A DNA stretch of 22,170 nt from CAWGCA01 sp963820955 (GCA_963820955.1 CAWGCA010000043.1:1-22170); one strand, 5' to 3'; shown: positions 6,917 through 15,331, counted from the stretch's first letter. Notes: generated by a model not told the origin, from the sequence alone. A program made the numbers and translations.

Positions 6917-7204
6917 TTACTTCTGTTTCTTCTTGAACATGGAGAGCATCCGGTTGGTCACCAGGAAGCCTCCGAATACATTGATGGAAGCCAGCAGAAC
7001 GGCAAAGAATCCGATGATCTCCGCCACTGTGCCGGCCTCTTCCAGACCTGTCACCAGCAGGGCGCCGACGATGATGATACCGGAGATGGCGTTGGTGAGC
7101 GCCACCAGCGGGGTATGCAGTGAAGGCGTCACCCCCCAGATCACGTAGTAACCGATGAAACAGGAGAGCACGAAGATGTAAAAAGCAACCAGTGTTTCAG
7201 GCAT
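6917..7204 (-). CDS. pntAB: NAD(P) transhydrogenase subunit alpha part 2
   Basis: 95 residues with three hydrophobic helices (about 5-24, 36-56, 63-83). The motifs VIWGVTPSLHTPLVALTNAI and SGIIIVGAL, then FFAVLLASINVFGGFLVTNR, are typical of the membrane part of the alpha subunit. In this lineage, as in Rhodospirillum and many others, the E. coli PntA is split into a soluble NAD-binding PntAA and this membrane anchor. Length is normal for the family (about 90-105). It precedes pntB by 15 nt and follows pntAA after an unusually long gap of about 207 nt. Confidence 0.93.
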   Translation of the reverse strand: MPETLVAFYIFVLSCFIGYYVIWGVTPSLHTPLVALTNAISGIIIVGALLVTGLEEAGTVAEIIGFFAVLLASINVFGGFLVTNRMLSMFKKKQK

Positions 7205-7266
7205 GGAAATGCCTCCCTAATTTTATCCCTTTAGACAAGGGGCTTACTAAAACAGTCATTAGGCAA

Positions 7267-7339
7267 CCGACAGCCTGAATGGGAACGACGCCGTCAGACG
7301 TGCATGGAGGTATTCACGGCGTCTGCTTAGGCATGTCGG
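7267..7339. repeat. Imperfect palindrome inside the pnt operon
   Basis: The gap between pntAA and pntAB holds nested inverted repeats. CCGACA (7267-7272) pairs with TGTCGG (7334-7339), and GACGCCGT (7287-7294) pairs perfectly with ACGGCGTC (7316-7323). The structure would fold in RNA from either strand. No U-run follows, so it is not a simple terminator; a processing or stabilising hairpin, or a small palindromic repeat, fits better. Confidence 0.5.
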
Positions 7340-7411
7340 CTATCCAACCTTCTACTTAACAAAAAACCTACAAAATGTGCCAGGCCATTCGCGGACGGCA
7401 GCCCCGGACAA

Positions 7412-8506
7412 TCAGGGTGATCGAACCAATGCGGCCTTGGTAATTTCATCCTGGTCGAAATCCTTCAGGACCAATGCCTCTGCACTCTTTTCCACCATGA
7501 TATCCAGCAGGTTGAGGATATTGGTCCCGAAAAAGCTGCTGGCGTCCGACGCCATCATGGCCGGGTAATTGGTGTGCCCAACCAGAATCACACCCTCCTT
7601 GGTGACAACCTTGTCCGCCTCCGTGAGGGGACAGTTGCCGCCGGTCGCTGCCGCAAGATCAACGATCACCGAGCCCTCTCGCATCCGTTTCACCACATCT
7701 TCCGTGATCAAGGTCGGGGCCGGTCGGCAGGGGATCATGGCGGTGGTGATGATCACATGGGCCTTGGCCAGTTCATCCGCCAGCAACTGCTGCTGCCGTG
7801 CCTTGGCCTCGTCAGACAGCTCCTTGGCATATCCACCCTCGCCGGAGCCGCTTTCTCCCACATCCAGTTCGATCGCCTTGGCGCCCAGGGATTCGATCTG
7901 CTCCTTGGTCTCGGGCCGGATGTCGTAGGCGTATACATCCGCACCCAGGCGGCGGGCAGTGGCAATTGCCTGCAACCCCGCCACGCCCGCACCCAAAACC
8001 ACCGCCCGTGCCGGTTTGGCCGATCCGGCGGAGGTCATCATCAAAGGCAGGAAGCGACCATAGCAGGCGGCCGCCTCGATTACCGCCCGGTAACCTGCGA
8101 TATTGCTTTGGGAAGAGAGTGCATCCATGGACTGGGCACGGGAGATCCGGGGTATCCGCTCCAGGGCAATAGGCCGGATATTTCTCTCCAGCAGCCCCTT
8201 TATAGTGCCGTCGTCTTCACACACCTCGATCAAACAGATCAGCACGCTTCCCTGGCGTATCATGGAAATCTCTGTCGGGGATGGTTTGCGCACCTTAATC
8301 ACGATGTCCGCCCCGAATGCCGTCTGCGCATCTACGCTCTTTGCGCCTGCATCCTGGTATTGTGCATCGGTGAAACTGGCCGCCAATCCAGCCTCCTGCT
8401 CGACAATGACTTCGAAACCCTTTTTCACCAGCTTCTTAACGATCTCCGGCGTGGATGCCACGCGGGCCTCACCTGCAACCGTCTCTTTCGGAACTCCAAT
8501 AATCAT
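7412..8506 (-). CDS. pntAA: NAD(P) transhydrogenase subunit alpha part 1 (NAD-binding)
   Basis: 364 residues, soluble domain I of proton-translocating transhydrogenase, related to alanine dehydrogenase. It begins MIIGVPKETVAGEARVASTP, the usual family start. RAQSMDALSSQSNIAGYRAV (about 123-142) is the highly conserved dimer and active-site segment. GAGVAGLQAI (172-181) is the Rossmann dinucleotide motif, followed by acidic YDIR for NAD. The segment SGEGGYAKELSDEAKARQQQ and the PTLITEDVV region complete the domain. It binds NADH on the cytoplasmic side and passes hydride to NADP+ on PntB. No clear Shine-Dalgarno site precedes the ATG, although the start agrees with the family. A plausible sigma-70 promoter lies at 8562-8590. 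The gene is the first of the pntAA-pntAB-pntB operon. Confidence 0.95.
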   Translation of the reverse strand: MIIGVPKETVAGEARVASTPEIVKKLVKKGFEVIVEQEAGLAASFTDAQYQDAGAKSVDAQTAFGADIVIKVRKPSPTEISMIRQGSVLICLIEVCEDDGTIKGLLERNIRPIALERIPRISRAQSMDALSSQSNIAGYRAVIEAAACYGRFLPLMMTSAGSAKPARAVVLGAGVAGLQAIATARRLGADVYAYDIRPETKEQIESLGAKAIELDVGESGSGEGGYAKELSDEAKARQQQLLADELAKAHVIITTAMIPCRPAPTLITEDVVKRMREGSVIVDLAAATGGNCPLTEADKVVTKEGVILVGHTNYPAMMASDASSFFGTNILNLLDIMVEKSAEALVLKDFDQDEITKAALVRSP

Positions 8507-8561
8507 ATCAATTACACACGTTTACTCTGGCGCTAAAACTGCCTGGTAGAAGAATCGAGCC

Positions 8562-8590
8562 ATTATGTTTGTTTAATGCGTCCGGCTCAA
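8562..8590 (-). promoter_or_regulatory. Candidate sigma-70 promoter of pntAA
   Basis: On the minus strand, TTGAGC (8590-8585) and CATAAT (8567-8562) are separated by 17 nt. They match the -35 and -10 consensus at 4 and 5 of 6 positions. Transcription would begin near 8555 and give a leader of roughly 50 nt before the ATG at 8506. Confidence 0.5.
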
Positions 8591-8620
8591 GCATCGGAAT
8601 ACCCCCATTGTATGGGGTGG

Positions 8621-8780
8621 TTTAAAGGAACTTCGAAAAATCGCTTCCATGGGATTTTTCGATACGGCGATCGAAACGCGCGATTTCCGATCGCTCTAAT
8701 TTTCATCCGCTTACGCGCACGAAAATAGTGGCGCATCCCTGCACCACACGGGCATCTCAAATTTTTCGAGGTGCCCTTAA
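8621..8780. repeat. MITE-like element E, about 160 bp
   Basis: The stretch has imperfect terminal inverted repeats: TTTAAAGGAACTTCGAAAAAT at its left end, against the reverse complement of its right end, TTAAGGGCACCTCGAAAAAT. The AAGG-N-AC ends resemble those of elements A and B, but the body differs, with nested copies of ATTTTTCGAT and CGATCG-type palindromes. It lies between ppsR and the pntAA promoter and has no credible ORF. A 6-bp hairpin CCCCAT-TGT-ATGGGG sits just outside it at 8603-8617. Confidence 0.5.
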
Positions 8781-8802
8781 TAACCTTCACGGGAAGGGGT
8801 TT

Positions 8803-9639
8803 TCAAAACCGTCTCATGATCCGAGAAGAGATCTCTTCAATGGAGTGGGTCGTGGTGTCAAGCACCTCACTCAACCCGAGGCGACTGAACATCTGCTCTG
8901 CCTGACGCACCTCGGTCTGGCATCGGGCCAGGGAAGCGTAACGACTGTTCGGGCGGCGTTCCTGGCGAATGCGATGCAGGCGCAAGGAGTCGATGCTCAG
9001 GCCAACCAGTTTTTCACGATTGTCGAGCAGGGCCTGGGGAAGACGGTCCTTCTCGAAATCCTCCTCGGTCAGCGGATAGTTGGCCGCCCGGATATGAAAA
9101 TGCATGGCCAGGTAGAGGCAGGTAGGGGTCTTACCGGAACGGGATACGCCAATCAGGATGACATCCGCCTGGTGAAACTTGTCCAGTCGGGCACCGTCAT
9201 CATTGGCCATGGCGAAATTGATGATACTCATACGATGCTCATAGGACTCATTGCTAATGATGCCGTGGGATAGGCCGTATTTGCCGCTTGGCCCTACCCC
9301 CAGTTCCTTGGCCAAAGGCTCGATGAAAATATCGAAAAGCTCAATGTAGAGGCAGGAAGAGCCGCGCAGGATTTCGCGAATCTCCAGCTCCGGCATGGTC
9401 GCAAAGACGATCGGTCGAACTCCCTCCTGCTGGGTCACGGATTCGAACCTGCTGGCCAGTTCCCGTGCCTTCTCCACGCTGTTGACATAAGGCATGTGAA
9501 CCGTCTTGAAATCCACCGTCGGCTCAAACTGCGACAGCAAGCTGTGACCCAGGGTACCGGAGGTTATTCCCGTACTCTCCGAGACAAAGAACACAGTCCT
9601 GTGTACCTCCGGCGCAGCGCCTGGTTTATCCACAGTCAA
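8803..9639 (-). CDS. ppsR: PEP synthase regulatory protein (kinase/pyrophosphorylase)
   Basis: 278 residues, DUF299/PSRP family. RTVFFVSESTGITSGTLG near the N-terminus and ADVILIGVSRSGKTPTCLYL (about 159-178), containing the P-loop GVSRSGKT, identify it. SSCLYIELFDIFIEPLAKEL and KYGLSHGIISNESYEHRMSI are further family blocks. In E. coli the enzyme phosphorylates PEP synthase using ADP and reverses this with phosphate, so it switches PEP formation on and off. The frame begins at a TTG (9639) with AAGGGG 6 nt upstream; a GTG two codons later is the alternative. The usual partner ppsA is often adjacent or divergent, but is not seen here: the upstream neighbour is tpx. An AT-rich spacer of 150 nt separates them. 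Confidence 0.92.
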   Translation of the reverse strand: MTVDKPGAAPEVHRTVFFVSESTGITSGTLGHSLLSQFEPTVDFKTVHMPYVNSVEKARELASRFESVTQQEGVRPIVFATMPELEIREILRGSSCLYIELFDIFIEPLAKELGVGPSGKYGLSHGIISNESYEHRMSIINFAMANDDGARLDKFHQADVILIGVSRSGKTPTCLYLAMHFHIRAANYPLTEEDFEKDRLPQALLDNREKLVGLSIDSLRLHRIRQERRPNSRYASLARCQTEVRQAEQMFSRLGLSEVLDTTTHSIEEISSRIMRRF

Positions 9640-9789
9640 AGGACACCCCTTGCAAAGAGACGAAATGAATCGAACAGAGAAACCAGGCCACCTCCCGTTG
9701 TTAACCGATTATGAAAATACCGGGAGGCGGCCCTATTTTGTTAATTTATTTTTTAATAAATATTTATATCTAATTGTTTTTATTATTTT

Positions 9790-10290
9790 TTATCCCAGCG
9801 CTTTGAGGGCCGCGTCATAATCCGGTTCTTCGGCAATCTCAGGCACCAGTTGAGTGTAGGTCACAATATCGTTTTCATCGATTACCACGACAGCACGGGC
9901 GGTCAGACCGGCCAGCGGACCCTGGGTAATGAATACGCCGTAGTCTTTGGCGAACTGTTTACCCCGCATCAGGGAAAGAGCAACCACATTCTCCAACCCT
10001 TCGGTGCTGCAGAAGCGGCCTTGGGCGAACGGCAGGTCGGCGGATATTACCAGCGCAACGGCATCATCCCGCCCGGCAAAGGATTCATTGAATTTCTTGG
10101 TGGAGGTGGCGCAAGTCGGAGTGTCCAGGCTGGGAACAATGTTCAACAGTCGCTTCTTGCCGGCAAATTCGGCCAGCCCGACGTCAGCGAGCTCCTTGTT
10201 GGCCAACGAAAAATCCGGTGCCTTGGAACCAACCGCCGGCAGCTCGCCATTGGTGATCACTTCATTTCCCTTAAAGGTTACGGTTGCCAT
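9790..10290 (-). CDS. tpx: Thiol peroxidase (atypical 2-Cys peroxiredoxin)
   Basis: 166 residues, the standard length of Tpx. The peroxidatic cysteine is C60 in VPSLDTPTCATSTKKFN, and the resolving cysteine is C94 in LPFAQGRFCSTEGLENV. LRG-type loops and the conserved Arg in LTARAVVVIDE are present. The enzyme reduces hydrogen peroxide and preferably alkyl hydroperoxides using thioredoxin, in the cytoplasm or, in some bacteria, the periplasm; no signal peptide is seen, so a cytoplasmic site is likely. AGGAG 7-12 nt before the ATG supports the start. The 3' flank (about 9735-9790) is extremely AT-rich. Divergent to it is the LysR regulator at 10746, but the spacer is long (455 nt), so regulation is only a possibility. 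Confidence 0.95.
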   Translation of the reverse strand: MATVTFKGNEVITNGELPAVGSKAPDFSLANKELADVGLAEFAGKKRLLNIVPSLDTPTCATSTKKFNESFAGRDDAVALVISADLPFAQGRFCSTEGLENVVALSLMRGKQFAKDYGVFITQGPLAGLTARAVVVIDENDIVTYTQLVPEIAEEPDYDAALKALG

Positions 10291-10745
10291 TGATGTCTTC
10301 TCCTCAGTCAGGTTTGTAGCGAATGTCTAATGTCTATGGATATCTGTTGCCTGGATTATTCGGTAATAACGCGCTCTTTTCCGGCTCCGGGTTTTCAACG
10401 GGGCTATCGGCGCAGCAATTCTCTGCCACCCTGCGGGGTCGATTGGGGACCGGTCACCAAGGCCAGATTCTGCACATTGTAGCGAAATATTCTTCAGGAG
10501 TAGATCTCCGTGTAGGCCTTTCGCGCAATCATCTACTAATCTCCAGGGATGACCGGTATTTACCAATGTAATCATTCCAATACTTTTTATTAATGCATAC
10601 TATATTGAACCATGGGGATGCAAAAAACCACTTCTTGGATCGTTCCTACTTTTCCTTGGTAAAACGGAATCGAGCACCACACAACGCCTGGTGCTGCCCC
10701 TGCCGCCCCGAAACGACCGGAAAACCAGATGATAGTGGAGTCAAT
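10291..10745. other. Intergenic region between tpx and the LysR gene
   Basis: Frames of about 82 codons exist on both strands here, but neither has protein-like composition or a convincing ribosome binding site. The part near 10570-10615 is AT-rich and may hold the LysR promoter, for example around CATACTATATTGAACC. No repeat, tRNA or strong terminator was found. Confidence 0.4.
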
Positions 10746-11657
10746 ATGGCATCACCCACCCCTGTCTACTACAAACAGAACCGGTTAAAACAGCTGCGCG
10801 CCTTCTGTCACGCGGCCCAGACCGGAAGCATCAGCGAAGCGGCGGAGAAAATTTTCCTGAGCCAACCGACGGTCTCATTACAGATCCAGGCCCTGGAGCG
10901 GGAAATGGAGATCGTTCTATTCGAACGACGGGGACCCAAAATTCGACTCACGCCAGAGGGAGAGATTCTGTTCAAGCTCGCCCAACCCCTGGTTGAAGGG
11001 ATGGACAAACTGCACGAGACATTCGCCGCCCAGCAGGGATTGCTGGAATCGGGTGAACTCAATATTGCTGCCGGTGAATCGACCATTCTCTATGTGCTGC
11101 CGCAACCACTGAAGCGCTTCACCGAACACTACCCCCGGATCCGGATCAAGTTGCAGAATGTCACCGGTGGTCGGGACGGACTCTCGAGGTTGCGTGCAAA
11201 CGAGGCCGATTTTGCCATCGGGTCCATGCTCGATATCCCCGATGACATCGTGTACAAGCCGCTGGTTACCTACTCTCCGGCCCTGATTGTACCCCTGAAC
11301 CACCCCCTGGCGGAGAAGCAGGACATTGGCCTGGAAGATATCAGCCCCTACGGGTTGATCCTACCTCCACCGAGCCTGACCACCTGGCGCATGGTCGATC
11401 TGGTATTCAGGCAGCATGAACTGAAATTTCGTACCCGACTGGAGGCCGGGGGCTGGGAGGTGATAAAAAAATATGTCGAGATGGGATTGGGCATCTCCAT
11501 TGTTACCGACGTCTGTCTGACCGGGGAAGAAAAACTGGTCAAATTTCCACTGGACAAATACTTTCCCAAGCGCACCTATGGCATTGTGCTGAGGCGTGGA
11601 AAATATCTATCGCCCCAGGCCAAACGCTTCATCGAAACCATGGAGGCCTGTTACTAG
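10746..11657 (+). CDS. LysR-type transcriptional regulator
   Basis: 303 residues from the ATG at 10746, supported by GGAG 5 nt upstream; an in-frame ATG at 10593 would add 51 non-homologous-looking residues. The winged helix-turn-helix occupies about residues 13-72: LKQLRAFCHAAQTGSISEAA, then FLSQPTVSLQIQALEREMEI and LFERRGPKIRLTPEG. The rest is the periplasmic-binding-like effector domain, with GELNIAAGES, ALIVPLNHPLA and GWEVIKKYVEMGLGISIVTD. The effector and targets are unknown. It is the only plus-strand gene for several kilobases and faces away from tpx. No operon partner follows; its 3' end runs into repeat D. Confidence 0.92.
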   Translation: MASPTPVYYKQNRLKQLRAFCHAAQTGSISEAAEKIFLSQPTVSLQIQALEREMEIVLFERRGPKIRLTPEGEILFKLAQPLVEGMDKLHETFAAQQGLLESGELNIAAGESTILYVLPQPLKRFTEHYPRIRIKLQNVTGGRDGLSRLRANEADFAIGSMLDIPDDIVYKPLVTYSPALIVPLNHPLAEKQDIGLEDISPYGLILPPPSLTTWRMVDLVFRQHELKFRTRLEAGGWEVIKKYVEMGLGISIVTDVCLTGEEKLVKFPLDKYFPKRTYGIVLRRGKYLSPQAKRFIETMEACY

Positions 11658-11659
11658 TC

Positions 11660-11765
11660 GTCCGTTATCCCAACGAAGGCCGGGATCCAGTAACTACCTT
11701 GGGTGGATTCTGGCTTTCGCCAGAATGACAAAACAGAGCGCATACGGTTGCCGGGTTAATAGTCT
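11660..11765. repeat. Repeat element D, same family as C
   Basis: It contains two tandem hairpin units: a degenerate first one around GGCCGGGATCCAGTAACTAC, and a perfect ATTCTGGC-TTTC-GCCAGAAT hairpin at 11707-11726. It then has CATACGGTTGCCGGGTTAAT, shared with element C (5468-5486). It lies between convergent genes (LysR and the ChaN-like gene) and could act as a bidirectional 3' hairpin. Compared with element C, two base pairs of the stem changed from C-G to T-A on both sides at once. Confidence 0.7.
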
Positions 11766-11766
11766 C

Positions 11767-12960
11767 TCAATCACCCAATTCGAACTCAAAATCGAGGGTC
11801 TTCTCCCCCCACACCAGCTGCTCGCGCTGCACTGTCAACCTGATCCTGTCACCCGGTGATCGGTCCAGCAGGCCGATCCGGAGGTCTGACATGTTTTTAA
11901 TCTCTTCGCCATTCAGGGCCTGGATCAGATCGTCTTTCTCGACACCCGCCTGGCCGGCGGCACCCCCGGCGCTCAAACCGCTGATCCGCACACCCTGATC
12001 ATCGGTGGCGAGAAAAACGCCCATCAGACCCGGCTTAGGCAAACCGGCAGCCTGCGGAAAGATCAGGTAATCGGCGATACCCGGCTTGATCCGCAGGTCT
12101 TCCCCCGGTAACACGATAGCGGAGTCGATCGCCAGCCGCCGGTCGACGCGCTGGGGAATACCCGTCCCATTTACCAGGTGGCCGGATCCCGCCAGAACCA
12201 CCATCTGGCGCTGGGGGTTCTCCTTCAGGTAGTTCGCTACCCGCTCTGCCATCCCCTCATCCCAGGCCAGCTGTACCTGCAGAAAACGGTTGAAATCCCG
12301 CCCTTTGGTGTGGGCATGCCTCTTGAAAACGCCCTGCAGCCGTTCACGATAGGCCTGATTGGAACTATCAATCTCCGCCGGAATCTTACTGCGCTCCTCC
12401 TCATTCAACCCCTCTATGCCGACTTTGGAAACACGCTGGATGATCTCTTTGGGAACATTGAGGGCGATCAGAGGGATCCCATTCTGTCGGGCATATTGGA
12501 GAATGGGGCGATAGAGCCGGTAGTCGTAGATCCAACGCTCGTACCATTGAGTCCGGCGCAGCATCTCCTGTTCGTCCACCACGCCTGAGATATAGTCGTC
12601 CAGGGCCGGCTGAAACGGCTGCTGGAAAAATTCCATGCCTATGGCCAGGCTGGGATTACGCTGATGCAGCCCCTCGATGATCCCAAGCTGACCCAGATGA
12701 TGACTGTAACGGTCGTGGGTCTCACCCACATACACCACCCGGTTGGCCGCCAGTTTCGGGATAATCCGTGGCAACTCCTCTGCCCCCCCCAGCTGAATCA
12801 CTTCGGCTCCAACAGCGGGGACAGCGACGTCAGGTCGGTCTGTCTCCCCCTCTTCCACCTTGGCGGCGGTTTGTTCGCGGACCTCTACCGCTCCGCAGGC
12901 GCCCAGCAGCAGTGAGACGGATAAGGGTAAAAGGAACCAGCTTGTGAGTTTTTTTGTCAT
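11767..12960 (-). CDS. ChaN-like (haem-binding uptake) lipoprotein with C-terminal PDZ domain
   Basis: About 397 residues from the ATG at 12960; another ATG at 12972 is possible but lacks a ribosome binding site. The N-terminus is a lipoprotein signal, WFLLPLSVSLLLGAC, with the lipobox cysteine at residue 22 of this frame, so the protein should be anchored in the outer or inner membrane. The central domain (about 55-285) is the ChaN/Tiki-type fold (PF04187): VVYVGETHDRYSHHLGQLGI, IGMEFFQQPFQP, YRLYRPILQYARQNGIPLIA, and GSGHLVNGTGIP. ChaN itself binds haem through a Tyr and a His; here GETHD and SGHL carry the conserved polar residues. A PDZ domain closes the protein (RISGLSAGGAAGQAGVEKDD then LIQALNGEEI), suggesting peptide binding. 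It is divergent from the M1 peptidase at 13099, separated by 138 nt. Confidence 0.88.
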   Translation of the reverse strand: MTKKLTSWFLLPLSVSLLLGACGAVEVREQTAAKVEEGETDRPDVAVPAVGAEVIQLGGAEELPRIIPKLAANRVVYVGETHDRYSHHLGQLGIIEGLHQRNPSLAIGMEFFQQPFQPALDDYISGVVDEQEMLRRTQWYERWIYDYRLYRPILQYARQNGIPLIALNVPKEIIQRVSKVGIEGLNEEERSKIPAEIDSSNQAYRERLQGVFKRHAHTKGRDFNRFLQVQLAWDEGMAERVANYLKENPQRQMVVLAGSGHLVNGTGIPQRVDRRLAIDSAIVLPGEDLRIKPGIADYLIFPQAAGLPKPGLMGVFLATDDQGVRISGLSAGGAAGQAGVEKDDLIQALNGEEIKNMSDLRIGLLDRSPGDRIRLTVQREQLVWGEKTLDFEFELGD

Positions 12961-13098
12961 TAACTTATCCATTAAAATCTGGGGGTTTCAACATCGCAGT
13001 GCAGGGTAGATGATACGGGCTTAACATCCAATCACTTCATTTTTGATCAGTTTGCACATGACTAGTTCCACCAGTGAAGATTTTTCTAAAGGATTTCC

Positions 13099-15261
13099 TT
13101 GGTTATTTTTTTAAAACGATATCTTATCAGCCTCTGCTGGCTGCTACTGCCGTCTCTGCTGCCCGCGGCTCAATCCCTGCCTGTCGTTCACCACGATCTG
13201 GAAATCCAGATCAGCCCCCGGGACTCAACGCTCGAGGTAACGGACACCATGCGGCTTCCGACCGAAGTCAATACCTTCGAGTTTCGGTTACACGCCGATC
13301 TGACACCGACATCACTGACCGATGGTGCGGAGATTCAACCCATACATCGTTATCCCGGGCGGGTTGCCACCCGACTTTATCGAGTCAATTTCCGCAGCCC
13401 TTCCCATACCTTGAGGCTGGAGTACAACGGCCGGATTGAACACCAGTTGGAGACGCATTCCCAGAACTATGCCGGAGGGCGAACCTCATCGCCGGGACTG
13501 ATCTCAGCGGAAGGTGTGTTCCTCAGCGCCTCCAGTTTCTGGTTTCCATTGATCGACGATCGATTAGTCAGTTTCACACTTCGCCCCCGACTGCCAAAGG
13601 GGTGGACGGCGGTGAGCCAGGGCAACCGGCTGGCGGATGAATCCGGCTGGCAGGAACTCCAACCCCAGGACGACATCTATCTGGTTGCAGGTCCCTATAC
13701 CAGCTACCAACGGCACACATCAGAGGCGGTGGCAGAGGTCTACCTCCGCTCACCGGACTCGGCGCTGGCGGATCGCTACCTGCAAGCCACTGACCATTAT
13801 CTGGAGCTCTACAGCCGCCTGATCGGGCCCTACCCTTACGCCAAATTCGCACTGGTTGAGAATTTCTGGGAGAGCGGCTACGGCATGCCCTCATTCACCC
13901 TGCTGGGGTCCCGGGTGATCCGCCTCCCTTTCATTCTGCACTCTTCTTTTCCCCATGAAATTCTTCATAACTGGTGGGGAAACGGGGTCTACGTGGACTA
14001 CCCATCCGGCAACTGGAGTGAGGGCCTCACCTCCTATCTGGCCGATCATCTGATCCAGGAGCAGCGGGGGGCGGGGTCAGCCTATCGGCGGGATACCCTC
14101 CAACGCTATGCCGATTTCGTGCTTGAGGGCAAGGATTTCCCCCTGACCCAGTTCCGGGGACACCATGGCGATGTAAGTCAGGCGGTAGGTTATGGCAAGA
14201 TGCTGATGTTCCTGCACATGCTGCGCCTGGAGCTGGGTGACCATGATTTTCTTGAGGGGATCCGCCTTTTCTACCGCGACAACCTGTTCCAAACCGCCAG
14301 CTTCGACGACCTGAAACAGGCCCTGGAAAACAGCAGTGGAAAAGAGCTTGGGCAAGCCTTCAAGCAGTGGACCACAGCGACCGGCGCACCCGCCCTGAGT
14401 CTGAAAACAGCGACCGTGGTGAATACCGGAAGCGAATATCGGCTGCAGGTGCGGCTGCAACAGACCCAGCAGGGCCCACCCTTTAACCTGCAGATCCCAG
14501 TGTTCCTTCAGCTGTCTGGAGAACCATCTCCCACAGAATACCGCCTGTCGATGCACAACAAGCTACTGACCAAGGAAATTCTCCTGCCACGCCGCCCTCT
14601 GCGTTTGAGCATCGACCCCAGGTTCGACCTGTTCAGGCAGCCGGACCCGAGCGAAGTCCCAAGCTCTTTTGGCAAAATGTTCGGCGCAGAGCAGCTGACC
14701 ATTGTGCTTCCACGCATGGCACCCGATCACCTTAAAACGGCCTACGAACAACTGGCCGACTCCTGGACCAGTCGCCAGCCGACTATTCAAATCCGCTGGG
14801 ACGATAGCCTGAAAGATCTCCCCGGGGATTCCGACATCTGGTTGTTTGGACGGGAGAACCGCTTCCAGAACCAGTTTTTGCAGCTGCTGAAAGACAAACC
14901 GGTTTCGTTACAACCGGACCAACTGACCCTCCAGGACAAAGCCCACGCACTGGATCAGCACAGCTTCGCCCTGACTGCCCGTGGCGCCGGGAAAGGCGAC
15001 GCAACCCTTGGTCTGCTGCTGCTGCAAACACCTGACGCAATGACCAATCTCGCCCGTAAACTGCCCCACTACGGCAAATACAGTTATGCGGTCTTTCAAG
15101 GCGATCAGGTAATCAACGTGCAGAAAGGGCAGTGGCAGGTATCCGACTCTGCCTTGAGCATCGATCTGGCCCCGGGTGAGCAGGTTCCAGCACAGCCTAT
15201 TCCGGAATTGGCACCGCTATCCGCTGACATTGATAAACCGGTCATTCCCCCTCGTAGTTGA
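13099..15261 (+). CDS. Secreted M1-family (gluzincin) metallopeptidase
   Basis: 720 residues from a TTG start supported by AAAGGA 5 nt upstream; the next in-frame ATG is 50 codons on and would delete the signal peptide. The signal peptide is FLKRYLISLCWLLLPSLLPA. Residues about 25-205 form an N-terminal beta-sandwich. The catalytic domain has the zinc motif HEILH (286-290) with the third ligand E308 in NWSEGL, the 18-residue spacing normal for M1. WESGYGMPSFTLLGSRVI precedes it in the place of the substrate-binding loop, without a canonical GxMEN. The C-terminal part (about 430-720) lacks typical ERAP-like repeats and may be a separate domain. It should cleave peptides in the periplasm or outside. 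The ChaN-PDZ gene is divergent, so the pair may share control. Confidence 0.9.
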   Translation: MVIFLKRYLISLCWLLLPSLLPAAQSLPVVHHDLEIQISPRDSTLEVTDTMRLPTEVNTFEFRLHADLTPTSLTDGAEIQPIHRYPGRVATRLYRVNFRSPSHTLRLEYNGRIEHQLETHSQNYAGGRTSSPGLISAEGVFLSASSFWFPLIDDRLVSFTLRPRLPKGWTAVSQGNRLADESGWQELQPQDDIYLVAGPYTSYQRHTSEAVAEVYLRSPDSALADRYLQATDHYLELYSRLIGPYPYAKFALVENFWESGYGMPSFTLLGSRVIRLPFILHSSFPHEILHNWWGNGVYVDYPSGNWSEGLTSYLADHLIQEQRGAGSAYRRDTLQRYADFVLEGKDFPLTQFRGHHGDVSQAVGYGKMLMFLHMLRLELGDHDFLEGIRLFYRDNLFQTASFDDLKQALENSSGKELGQAFKQWTTATGAPALSLKTATVVNTGSEYRLQVRLQQTQQGPPFNLQIPVFLQLSGEPSPTEYRLSMHNKLLTKEILLPRRPLRLSIDPRFDLFRQPDPSEVPSSFGKMFGAEQLTIVLPRMAPDHLKTAYEQLADSWTSRQPTIQIRWDDSLKDLPGDSDIWLFGRENRFQNQFLQLLKDKPVSLQPDQLTLQDKAHALDQHSFALTARGAGKGDATLGLLLLQTPDAMTNLARKLPHYGKYSYAVFQGDQVINVQKGQWQVSDSALSIDLAPGEQVPAQPIPELAPLSADIDKPVIPPRS

Positions 15262-15331
15262 AAATACTGAAGGGTTCATCAGGTCACATAGAGTCTTGTC
15301 GGACCAAAGCGTTTGGAGGAAGCCCTGAAAA

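Noticed and set aside
7574..8536. A 320-codon open frame on the plus strand
   Set aside because: It lies opposite pntAA, which is unmistakable on the minus strand.
10323..10575. Overlapping 82-codon frames on both strands
   Set aside because: Neither has a good ribosome binding site or recognisable motifs. They mirror each other as chance frames in intergenic DNA do.
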